Source of the DNA: Arabidopsis thaliana
Lineage: Eukaryota; Streptophyta; Magnoliopsida; Brassicales; Brassicaceae
Reading direction: 5' to 3'
Assembly (NCBI RefSeq): GCF_000001735.4
Contig: NC_003074.8
Span: 22,885,261-22,949,260, forward strand
DNA length: 64,000 nt
In this document: piece by piece, positions 50,223 through 59,736 of the stretch
Numbering within the stretch: the first letter of the stretch is position 1
Layout of the letters: each line of letters opens with the position of its first letter
The notes under the pieces: generated by a model
What the model was told of the DNA's origin: nothing
Seen by the model: only the letters and a program-made list of their open reading frames with translations
Database searches by the model: none
Program-made: the position numbers and the translations under genes

Positions 50223-50225
50223 AAA
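50217..50225 (+). promoter_or_regulatory. TATA box of the 109-aa gene
   Basis: TATATAAAA, 111-119 nt upstream of the ATG at 50336. It directly abuts the edge of the AACCGAA-rich repeat. Confidence 0.65.
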
Positions 50226-50335
50226 TGCCTTCGCTTATAGAAAATGCCTAACAATCTCTCATAGTCATATATAGAAACAAGTCATACACGTATCAATTAA
50301 ATGCAAGCATTTGGAAAAACAAGAAAGATCAAGAA

Positions 50336-50665
50336 ATGGGGAATTTTCTTAGGAGAAGCTGCGCTGTGCACCCGGCTTCCGGCGACGGAGGAAGAGGAAG
50401 ACACGTGGACGAGCCGCCGCAACAACGTCCAAGTAGTGTGCGGATTAAAGTGAGGATGAGAAGAGATCAACTCGAAGAGCTTTTGTACTTGGCGCGTCGT
50501 GGTGATCAATCGGACGACGGTGGTAAGATTGGTTTCTTGATTCTTAAAGAATGTATGGAAGGTCGCTTACCAGCGAGTGTTCTTGGCTCCGGTGGCGATG
50601 TTCGATCTCAACGGCGTGGAAGTTACATGGTGTATCGGAGATTGGGTTCCATCACCGAGGAATAA
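50336..50665 (+). CDS. Small basic protein of unknown function (109 aa)
   Basis: Intronless. It begins MGNFLRRSCAV (Gly2, a possible N-myristoylation site), followed by a Gly/Arg/Pro-rich low-complexity part (DGGRGRHVDEPPQQRP). A conserved-looking helix follows, VRIKVRMRRDQLEELLYLAR, and a C-terminal part has GFLILKECMEGRLPASVL and RRGSYMVYRRL. GC content is far above the flanks. No catalytic motif is visible. I recall this locus (AT3G61930) among root genes induced by iron shortage in a FIT-dependent way; that is memory, not seen here. Its right-hand neighbour is the metal transporter gene MTPA1. Confidence 0.88.
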   Translation: MGNFLRRSCAVHPASGDGGRGRHVDEPPQQRPSSVRIKVRMRRDQLEELLYLARRGDQSDDGGKIGFLILKECMEGRLPASVLGSGGDVRSQRRGSYMVYRRLGSITEE

Positions 50666-52092
50666 TTCATTAATATATATATATGTGTCTTTCAATACAT
50701 ATAGTTTTAAAGTTTAGATAGACGACACTTTAATAACGTTTTCTAGATCAACAATTATATGTAAGGCTAAAGAAACAAAAAAAAGGAGTTTCGTTATCAA
50801 AAAATTGAAAAGAAAAATATATAAAAGTAGTATGTTTGTGTCACGCATTTAATTAAAGATATAAGTGTAAATCTCAATACTTTTTATTCGTCAACAAATA
50901 TAAGAGTTTTGATGGCGTTTTAGCATCGCATAATTGTGGACATCTCAAAAGGTAAACTTAAAGACAAACTTCAAGTCTAATTGACAACTTCAAATTATTC
51001 TAAGAGCCATAAAACTATCTGGTTCATCCAAGTCGTTTATCGACCCATAGAATCTCCGGAACGTAGATAAGTTTTTGCGCTTGGTTGCTCTCTTTGGGCC
51101 TCTTAAGATCTCCTTGGCACCATCGGAAGGCTTCAAAATGATCAAATTCTTTATTCTTGTACCAAATGATGTAAAACAGAATTAGGATAATTAATAATCT
51201 TTATATTTTATTTCTCTATTTTTAAAATAACTACTATGGTTATCCTAATTGAATTATGATAATATTTGACTATTGTGTGTTTGTACATAAATTTTTTACA
51301 GACCTGGATTCTCCATTCAGAGTTCGAATCGAGACGTTTCCATTTATTTATATTTTCTCGTTTGGAATTTTCCAAATTCATCATTACAGAAAACAAACGT
51401 TAACATTCCATCAATATGTAATGTTGTACTTTTTTTTGTTTTTGTATTTTTCAAAATTTCAATTAATTGAGTCCCGTTGAAAGTCAGAGACGTCTAAGAT
51501 AGGCCGAATAATTTTCTTCGTAACCATAGCAGCCGAAGTAATTCTGTATATTATTTTATTTAGTCAGCCTAGCATTTATCATTAGCCCATTATATAACTT
51601 TCAAAATGGGCCTGTTATTCTGTACAGCCTAAAGATTCAATTGTTTCGTTGAAAAACAAACAATTTCGTGGACTATCGTCAATAAGATTATGCAAAAAAA
51701 AACAAAAAAATTATGAACTTTAATGGAAATTCAGACGATATGAAGAGAGAGTTTGGCTTTTGTTTCAAGATTCTTTCCACTCTCTGTGTGATATCAGAAT
51801 TGGCCCAAATCGGAATCTGATGTCGCTTAGATTTCGTCATTGTTACATTGGGTCTTTACTTAAATATATTTTCTAATGCTTCTACACATGTTATACAATA
51901 TGATTTGAGGTTTGACTCTCTGTTATGGTATGAGTATGTTGTCATATCATTTAATGTGAATTTTTGGTTTGCTCGCATCCTTGTGTAGTTGTGGGATGCA
52001 TGTCTCTGTTTTTTCCACCTTTAAAAATCTCCTTCAAGTCTCAAACTCTAACACCTTACTCCTGAATTGAGTTTCTACTATCTTGTTGTAAG
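50666..52092. other. Spacer and MTPA1 promoter
   Basis: Mostly AT-rich. TGGGCC-type boxes lie at about 51586-51612. The 74-codon frame at 51256-51480 is aromatic and low-complexity. The MTPA1 transcription start is not evident. Confidence 0.45.
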
Positions 52093-52184
52093 GTATCAAA
52101 TCTATATACTGTATTCATAGGATTGCGTATAGAACCCATTGAATATTGATTCATGCTCTAAAGTTACAATCTTTTTTGCTGCAG
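52093..52184 (+). other. Probable leader intron of MTPA1
   Basis: A donor AAG|GTATCA at 52093 and a pyrimidine-rich acceptor TTTTTTGCTGCAG ending at 52184 bracket 92 nt just before the MTPA1 ATG. The intron would remove an in-frame upstream ATG at 52146, which supports the start at 52185. Confidence 0.55.
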
Positions 52185-53189
52185 ATGGATTCAAGAAGAA
52201 GTAAAGTTTGTGGAGAAACAGCTTGTGGGTTTTCAACATCTTCAAGTGATGCTAAGAAACGAGCTGCTTCAATGCGAAAGCTCTGTTTCGTTGTGGTGTT
52301 ATGTCTTTTGTTCATGAGCATAGAAGTTGTTTGTGGCATTAAGGCTAACAGTTTGGCTATATTAGCAGATGCAGCTCATTTGCTCACTGATGTTGGTGCT
52401 TTTGCTATCTCTATGCTCTCCTTGTGGGCTTCTTCTTGGGAAGCAAATCCGCGACAGAGTTATGGGTTCTTCAGGATAGAGATTTTAGGCACTCTTGTCT
52501 CAATCCAGCTCATTTGGTTACTCACTGGGATTTTGGTCTACGAAGCCGTAACTAGACTCGTTCAAGAGACCAATGATGATGTTGATGGTTTCTTTATGGT
52601 TCTTGTTGCTGCTTTTGGTTTAGTTGTAAACATCATAATGATTGTTGTGCTTGGACATGATCACGGACATGGGCATGATCATGGTCACAGTCATGATCAT
52701 GGTCATAGTTATGGGGAAAGAGCTGAGCAGTTGTTGGAGAAATCCAAGGAAATAAGGAACATTAATGTGCAAGGGGCTTATCTTCATGTTCTTGGGGATT
52801 TAATTCAGAGCATTGGGGTAATGATTGGAGGGGGTATGATTTGGTATAACCCTAAATGGAAAGTAATTGACTTGATATGCACGTTATTCTTTTCAGTTAT
52901 TGTTTTAGGGACAACCATTAAGATGCTTCGAAGCATACTTGAAGTTCTAATGGAGAGCACACCGAGAGAGATAGACGCGAGGCAGCTCGAAAAGGGATTG
53001 ATGGAAATTGAGGAAGTTGTGGATGTTCATGAGCTGCACATATGGGCAATTACAGTTGGAAAAGCTCTGTTTTCTTGTCATGTCAAGGTTAGACCAGAAG
53101 CTGGTGATGAAATGGTGCTGAACAAAGTGATCGATTACATCTGGAGAGAGTATCGTATCAGTCACGTTACGATACAAATCGAGCGTTAA
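52185..53189 (+). CDS. MTPA1: Cation diffusion facilitator MTPA1 (334 aa)
   Basis: A zinc/H+ antiporter-type metal tolerance protein, probably in the vacuolar membrane. The protein starts [16 protein letters not shown]. Six membrane segments are visible, the first around 33-53. The two zinc-site motifs of the family are present: H65-x3-D69 in HLLTD (TM2) and H201-x3-D205 in HVLGD (TM5). Between TM4 and TM5 is a histidine-rich loop at about 158-174 ([19 protein letters not shown]), shorter than in MTP1. The C-terminal cytosolic domain ([17 protein letters not shown]) follows. The coding region has no intron, as in its relatives MTP1 and MTP3. At 334 residues it is shorter than MTP1 (about 398). 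The name rests on position and on memory of AT3G61940. Confidence 0.95.
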
Positions 53190-54249
53190 AACAACAAAAG
53201 GGTTCATTTCTCTGGTTTTCTGTCATTTTCATGATCAAAGTTAAATCTTTTTTCGCTTTCTCGTATGCTCTCATTACCTTGTTGTGACATATGCCATTGT
53301 CTTTCTTGTTTATGAATAAGTTGTCTTGTCTTGAAAAAGGTAATTAAAAGGACATAACTTTATTTGAGATTAGGGATTTGTGTTAAGTTACTACTAAAGA
53401 AAAATCAGAATCTTTAGGGTTTATCTTTGATAATAGACCTACCAAAAAGAGTGGGGCATGTTTGTCCTAAGAGCAAGTAACCATAGCTCGTGTGTGACAG
53501 TTAACAACCATATCCAGTACACAATTGATAAACAAAGATTCAACTTTCTTTGGAGTTTTGATGTGTTGATAAGGTTTCTAAGGTCTTCGTTAACCAATAA
53601 CCATGCAAAGCACGAATGTTTTGTTTCTTTGCTCAAATTTTGTGAGACCGGATATGAAGTTACCCGTTTGGATTGAGCTTGTGGACATGTTGGGACATTT
53701 TTATAGGACAAACACTGTTTAATGCCGTAGCAGCCAAGGCATTTAGAGTCAACCTTTTTCTTTTAATTGTAATCAAGATATGTTTGATTGCAAAGTAATA
53801 AACAAAATCCCACACTTTAGAAACCTTACATCTATTAAAGGTTCGAATCATTAGAACATGATGGATGCATGCAAATGCAACATGGTATCTGTATAAAGTT
53901 TTAGCTTTTTGAGCCTTGAAGAAAAGGAATGGTGTGGTATGGGAATAGTGAAGAAAGGATGATTGAGACATCATGAGAAAGATGACACAAACCCAAAGGA
54001 AGAAGCTCTCTTACCCATGACATGTCTCTTTTTTACCTTCTTCTTCTGTGTAATTTAGAACTGTCCCCACAAAGTCTGTCTCCACTTCAAGACAAAACTG
54101 CTTCCACCAATAATATCTCTCTCTCATCTGCTCTGCTCAGCCTCACCAACTCTTACAGTACCCAAATACATCTATCTTATTACCTCTCTGTTTTTTACAG
54201 CTCCTCTGTTTCCACTCTACTCAATAGCTTTACTAAAGACTCACTGTTC
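53190..54249. other. Spacer between MTPA1 and bHLH67
   Basis: The MTPA1 3' flank, AT-rich DNA, then the bHLH67 promoter. Minus-strand frames at 53439-53711 and 53660-53974 (90 and 104 codons) show no domain. I see no gene. Confidence 0.5.
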
Positions 54250-54258
54250 TATATAAAG
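54250..54258 (+). promoter_or_regulatory. bHLH67 TATA box
   Basis: TATATAAAG at 54250-54258, about 143 nt upstream of the bHLH67 ATG. Confidence 0.65.
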
Positions 54259-54400
54259 CTAACAGTTACAAGTCCATAAAAGCTCAGAATCAGAAGAGAG
54301 TACATGAGTTTCCTCTTCTGCCTCTTTGGTGATTCTTAGCATTTATTATTACTCACTCATCTTCTTTTCATTACATTACATACCAAACAAGAGCTCTCAA

Positions 54401-56072
54401 ATGGAAAGGTTTCAAGGACACATCAACCCCTGTGTATGTATCTTTTGCTTGATTTAGAAAACTTTTAACTCTCTTTCTTCAATCTTTCTCTCTTCCCTTG
54501 AATCATTTTTTTCCATACTCAGAGACATGGACTTGCATTTACTCATTCCTAATTAGTCCAGATACTGTGCATTTAATGCTTTTGTTGTTTGTTTTAGAGA
54601 AAACAGTAACAATTCCTAATTAGTCCAGATACTGTGCATTTAATGCTTTTGTTGTTTGTTTTAGAGAAAACAGTAACAATTCTACAATCATTTTTGCTTC
54701 CCTTTCTTTGAAAACATTCCATTTTCCTTTCTATTTTTTTGCTTATCTCTGTACTAAGAACCAAACTAACCCACAGTAGAACTAAATTACACTTCTCTTT
54801 CAATCATTTGCGTCTCACCGGCTAATCTCATTCCTCTGTCATTTTTACAGTTCTTCGATCGAAAACCGGATGTGAGAAGCCTCGAGGTTCAAGGATTTGC
54901 AGAGGCTCAAAGCTTTGCTTTCAAAGAAAAAGAGGAAGAAAGCTTACAAGATACAGTTCCATTTCTACAGATGCTGCAAAGTGAAGACCCCTCATCGTTT
55001 TTTTCAATCAAAGAGCCAAACTTTCTGACGCTACTGTCTCTTCAAACCCTCAAGGAGCCTTGGGAACTCGAAAGATATCTTTCACTTGAGGATTCACAAT
55101 TTCATTCACCGGTCCAATCTGAGACCAACCGCTTCATGGAAGGAGCCAATCAAGCTGTGTCAAGCCAAGAAATTCCCTTTAGCCAAGCAAACATGACACT
55201 CCCTTCTTCTACCTCATCACCACTCAGTGCACATTCAAGACGAAAGCGCAAAATCAACCACTTGCTGCCTCAAGAAATGACTAGAGAAAAGAGAAAGAGG
55301 AGGAAAACAAAACCAAGTAAAAACAATGAAGAGATTGAGAATCAAAGAATAAACCACATTGCTGTTGAACGAAACAGAAGACGTCAAATGAACGAACATA
55401 TCAACTCTCTCCGGGCCCTTCTCCCACCTTCCTACATCCAACGAGTAAATAACCAAAAGCATACATGAAAGTTTCAACCTTTAATCATCAAAACCTTATC
55501 AAATGTTGTCCTGCAGGGAGACCAAGCTTCCATAGTAGGAGGAGCAATAAACTACGTGAAGGTCCTCGAGCAAATCATACAATCTCTCGAATCGCAAAAG
55601 AGAACGCAACAACAAAGTAACAGTGAGGTAGTAGAAAACGCACTTAATCATCTCTCAGGCATTTCGTCGAACGACCTGTGGACAACTCTTGAAGATCAAA
55701 CTTGTATCCCCAAAATCGAAGCTACAGTGATACAAAACCATGTCAGCCTTAAAGTTCAATGTGAGAAGAAACAAGGACAACTTCTCAAAGGAATCATATC
55801 ACTTGAAAAGCTTAAACTCACTGTTCTTCATCTCAATATCACTACTTCGTCTCATTCCTCTGTTTCTTATTCCTTCAACCTCAAGGTAAACACTACTTTC
55901 CATTTTTTACTTCAATCAACAAAAACCCAACATTGAAAATTGAATCTTTAATTAAAAAATCTTGTTTTTTTTTTCAATTGTGTCGGAGCAGATGGAAGAT
56001 GAGTGCGACTTAGAGTCAGCCGACGAGATTACGGCGGCTGTTCATCGGATTTTCGATATTCCGACAATTTGA
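54401..56072 (+). CDS. BHLH67: Basic helix-loop-helix factor bHLH67 (358 aa)
   Basis: Exons 54401-54433 ([11 protein letters not shown]), 54851-55444, 55517-55885 and 55992-56072 join to 1077 nt. A long acidic/serine-rich N-terminal part leads to the bHLH domain at about 175-238: a basic region [18 protein letters not shown] with the His-Glu-Arg residues needed for E-box (G-box) contact, then [12 protein letters not shown], the loop, and [20 protein letters not shown]. The intron after IQR is the usual one inside the bHLH. The C-terminus ([18 protein letters not shown]) looks like the ACT-like fold of group Ia. This group includes SPCH, MUTE and FAMA; bHLH67 itself has no settled role that I know. 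Intron 1 carries a perfect 67-bp tandem duplication. Confidence 0.95.
54545..54682 (+). repeat. Perfect 67-bp tandem duplication in bHLH67 intron 1
   Basis: The unit starting ATTCCTAATTAGTCCAGATA at 54545 recurs without a mismatch at 54612. Identity continues 4 nt into a third copy and stops at 54682. Perfect identity in an intron points to a very recent event or a repeat-length polymorphism. Confidence 0.95.
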
Positions 56073-56367
56073 TTAAACACATATAATTCCAAAAATATTA
56101 ACAGCTGACAAAATGGTATCTTTTTTTTTTTTCCTACTTGTACCAATTTTTTAAGAATTAAGAGAATAAAAAAATTTCGTTTTTCGTTCTTTCATTTTCC
56201 TACTGACAGAATTAAATTCTGTTTTGTTCGTATATTATTGGATTGTTCGATTATTATTGTTCAGGCTTTGGGTGTTTTGTGAGATTGGGTCCCATCTTAT
56301 TAAAAGTTTGATCTTATTCGTCTTTATTATTTCATCAATCATGGTTTGACTTTTGTCCCTATTTTAA

Positions 56368-56592
56368 GTGTTGACTTTACGATCATTGTCAATGGGATGT
56401 CGTGTACCAGACTTCTCGTTTCCAAATGGGACGTTTAGAGCTTTCGCCTTTGGAGTGATCCTCCTCGAGCTTCACACGGGAGAGTTTGTGCACCAACAAA
56501 GTTTGCATCTTTGGTATTTTAAGCTATTATTGATATTGGCACTATACAATGAGGGAGGCAAATACTTTTTGGTCACAGCATCAACAATATAG
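56368..56592 (+). pseudogene. Possible scrap of a receptor-like kinase gene
   Basis: One frame reads FAFGVILLELHTGEFVHQ, which closely resembles kinase subdomain IX of plant receptor-like kinases (the usual form is DVYAFGVILLELLTG). The residues before it (PDFSFPNGTFRA) and after it (QSLHLWYFKLL) keep little kinase character, and the DNA turns AT-rich. No other kinase subdomain is visible nearby. It lies between bHLH67 and the 3' end of ATG1A and is on the opposite strand to ATG1A, so it is not part of that kinase. It may be a degenerated fragment, or a chance match over about 15 residues. Confidence 0.35.
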
Positions 56593-56705
56593 AGTAACCA
56601 TTTCGAAATTTCAAGAGAATATAAGGAAAAGCCACAAATGTTATAGACTTGACCCAAGCAGAGCCAGGAAAGTTTCTTATATACAATGCCCGCGGTCTAT
56701 TTTCG

Positions 56706-59700
56706 CTAAAGATGAGACCGACGATGCTGTAAGTTAGAGATGTAGTAGAGAATCCGCTTCTTGTCGTCAGGGGTTAATGAGAAAGAGGGGTTTAGAGATA
56801 GAGTCACTGCTTCCTCGATTATAAAGGAGAGTAGAAGAATTGCTTTCTTGTATAATGTTGCTGCACTTTCTTTGTTACTCAAATATTCTTCAGCCTGAAA
56901 AACAAATACAAATGGATCAACCCACTATGTTTCAGACTTTTAGGACAAATCAGTAGATAGAAAGGTAGAAAGAAGCTTTTCATAAAACTTTCAGACTTTA
57001 GAACCAAATGGTAAAAACATAAGCGAAAAAGATGGAAACTTTGTACTTACCCCACCACTCTTGCCATATGCTAGTGCCCTCTCGTATATTGTTTCCATGG
57101 CGTCAGGCATATGAGTGGCAGCTGTAATGAAACGCAGGAGATGCCTTCAGATAATCTCAAAGAAGCATAACAGAGAATTGCTCGGTTAGGTACTAACCAC
57201 TTGTTTCGTTTAGTTGAGTTGATAAATTCTCGGCTTGGTTTAACGCGGTAACAAACTCTTGTGTCACCCACGTTTTAGCTGGTGCAGGTGAATTCAAATC
57301 TGGAATCGAAGTCTCAGGAGCCGTGGTTGGATCTGGGTTCACTTCATTCTCTCCAACGGACATCATCCAAGAATCACATATCTCTAAGGCTTTTCTCCAG
57401 ACAGCTAAAACGACGAGCGTAACAGCAAAAGATTCCTTTACCTGCCCTGTATTGCCCTGTATGCAAAGGTGTTAGAAGCTCTAATGTTATCATTTAAGAA
57501 CCCAGAGTTCAGGAGTTCAAGTTACCATCTCGCTAGCTAGTTCTGTAAGTGCTTGTGCATACTGATGCAAAAGTTGGAGTTTAGTTGGAGGATGGACAAT
57601 CGTTAAGCGTTGTACTTCTGTTAGCAGATATGAAACGCTTGCTGGTCGTGGACCTGACACATCAGATAATGGTTTCTGTGCTTCAAGTGAACTCGATGAA
57701 ACTTTTTCATTCCTTGGTAAGATATTAGGAAAACCGGAATCTTGCAATGATGTGTCGAAACAATCTGATGAACCTTCCAGCGAGGCAGAAGGACGGTTTA
57801 CAAGAACATACTCTCTCTCTATGAGCTCGAGTGAATCAACAACTGCACGAATGACATAGCAAGAGTATGTGAGTAATACGATCTTATACAGAGCAACAGA
57901 GATCAGACATAAAATTGCGAATAACAAACCTCCAGATTGGTTTGATGAGCATTGTCCCTCAGTATCTTTTCTAGTCTTCTCAAAAGAGGTATGTGGCATT
58001 GAAATTTGAGAATTTGAGGCACTAGAGGAACTCCCATGTTTGTGAACATTCTCTGCACTTGATTTAAAACGGTTTGTACTAGTACTCGGTTGTGCGGAGG
58101 GCAACAGTGATTTCCCCGTACAGGTACTAAAACCAGAATGCTCAACATCCGGAATTTGTCTAACAACATTTAGTATGACATAATTAAGGGGAGAAAAATT
58201 ATAGCTTTTGGATGATGAAGGTTGTTTTAGTCAAAATCTACAGACTTTACCTTGGCTCTCGAAGGAACATGTGATTGAAGAACTCTCGGAATGTCAAGCG
58301 TTCAACTGCAGTAAAAAAACCAGATGTTTCCATGAAAATTCTGAGTTGTGTGATTTGATTGATCATAAAGAAAAGTAAACAAAAAGAGAATCATATAACA
58401 ATACTTGGGTTTCGGCGGAGAAGACTTCTGCACAGATCAACACAATCTGGATGAATCTCATTCCTAGTATCTTCAGGAAATTTCAGCTCAGTGTCTCTCA
58501 CAATATTATGAAAAAGCTGCAGAGATCAGACACCAAAGAATAATAAAGGTCACAGTAAGTTCACTAAAAGTTCACATACGAGGCAATTCTATCGATTTAG
58601 GCTAACAACGAACCTGTATGTGATTATTTCCATCAAAAGGTGGTTTCCCAGTAACAAGTTGAAACAAAATCGCACCGGCACTCCATAAGTCAGCCTGAAA
58701 CATCCATCAACAAGAAACTACTAAGAAGTAAAAAAAACAGAATGAGCAAAACTTTTCTTAAAATGAGGAAGTTTCTTCACCTTAGCATCATACTTTTGAT
58801 TCCGGATAATTTCTGGAGCCATATACAATGGAGAACCGCAAAATGTTTCCGCCATGCTCTCCGGTGTTAGAGACCTACCAAAATCCAAAATAGCACACCA
58901 AATAGATTAGTCTATATATCACCAAACTAACCATAAAAAGAAAACACTTTCATGAAAAATAAGATCTAAATCTTACCTTGCAAACCCAAAATCTCCTATC
59001 TTTAGCAATGGAGTTACTTCCTTGGAAGATAAAAGTAAATTCTGAAAATATTGAAGAAGAACAGAACAGTGATTACAAATACAATCATCAAACTACAACA
59101 TAAGAGAGAATCACTGGGAGTTTTACCTGAGGCTTTAAATCTCGGTGAATAAAATGCTTCTCTTGAAGTACTTGTAACCCTAAAGCTACACAACACAAGA
59201 AACAAAAAAAAAACAGAGATTCAAAGATCAACAAAAAAACTCCAAATTACAAATATGAAAAACACCAAAAAAGCAGATAAATTTAGTTACCCAATTGCCT
59301 CATAAAATGTTTAGCAACAGCTTCAGGTACTTTGCCATGGCGATTGATATAGCCAGCAAGATCACCTCCACTACAATACTCCAACACAAGAAATATCCTA
59401 TCTCCAGTCTACACAATTCCAAATCAAAACCCTCAATTTCAATTTCAATTACCAGTAGAATCATCCAAAATTCACTCTTTAGTAAACATAACGAAAAGAT
59501 CAAACCTCGATTGCTTCGTAGAATCGGATGATATTAGGATGATCGATTGTGCTAAGGATCGAAATCTCTTTAAGAAGATTATCTCTTACTTTAGGGCTAA
59601 GAAGTTTCTTATCAATCTCTTTGACGGCAACTTCTAAACCAGAAGATCGATGCTTCGCTAACCACACCACCGCAAACGAACCAGACCCAATTCTCGGGCC

Positions 59701-59736
59701 AAGTGCGTAGTCACCCACAAGTCGTGCCGACTCCAT
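56706..59736 (-). CDS. ATG1A: Autophagy-initiating Ser/Thr kinase ATG1a (about 625 aa)
   Basis: This kinase of the ATG1-ATG13 complex starts autophagosome formation. Thirteen exons on the minus strand: 59736-59506, 59408-59291, 59185-59127, 59041-58977, 58874-58781, 58694-58614, 58516-58405, 58305-58251, 58159-57930, 57842-57526, 57456-57201, 57121-57051, 56894-56706 (1878 nt, all phases agree). The kinase domain covers about 10-265: glycine loop [12 protein letters not shown] with Lys39, HRDLKPQN with Asp132, DFG Asp153, MAPEI. A Ser-rich linker follows, then C-terminal helical MIT-like repeats ([23 protein letters not shown]), which in ATG1 bind ATG13. Exon 11 has two possible acceptors 9 nt apart, so a 3-residue difference is possible. 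Product length fits ATG1a (about 626). Confidence 0.96.

Noticed and set aside
52146-52184. MTPA1 start 13 codons earlier
   Set aside because: The interval looks like the end of a leader intron (TTTTTTGCTGCAG acceptor directly before the ATG at 52185).
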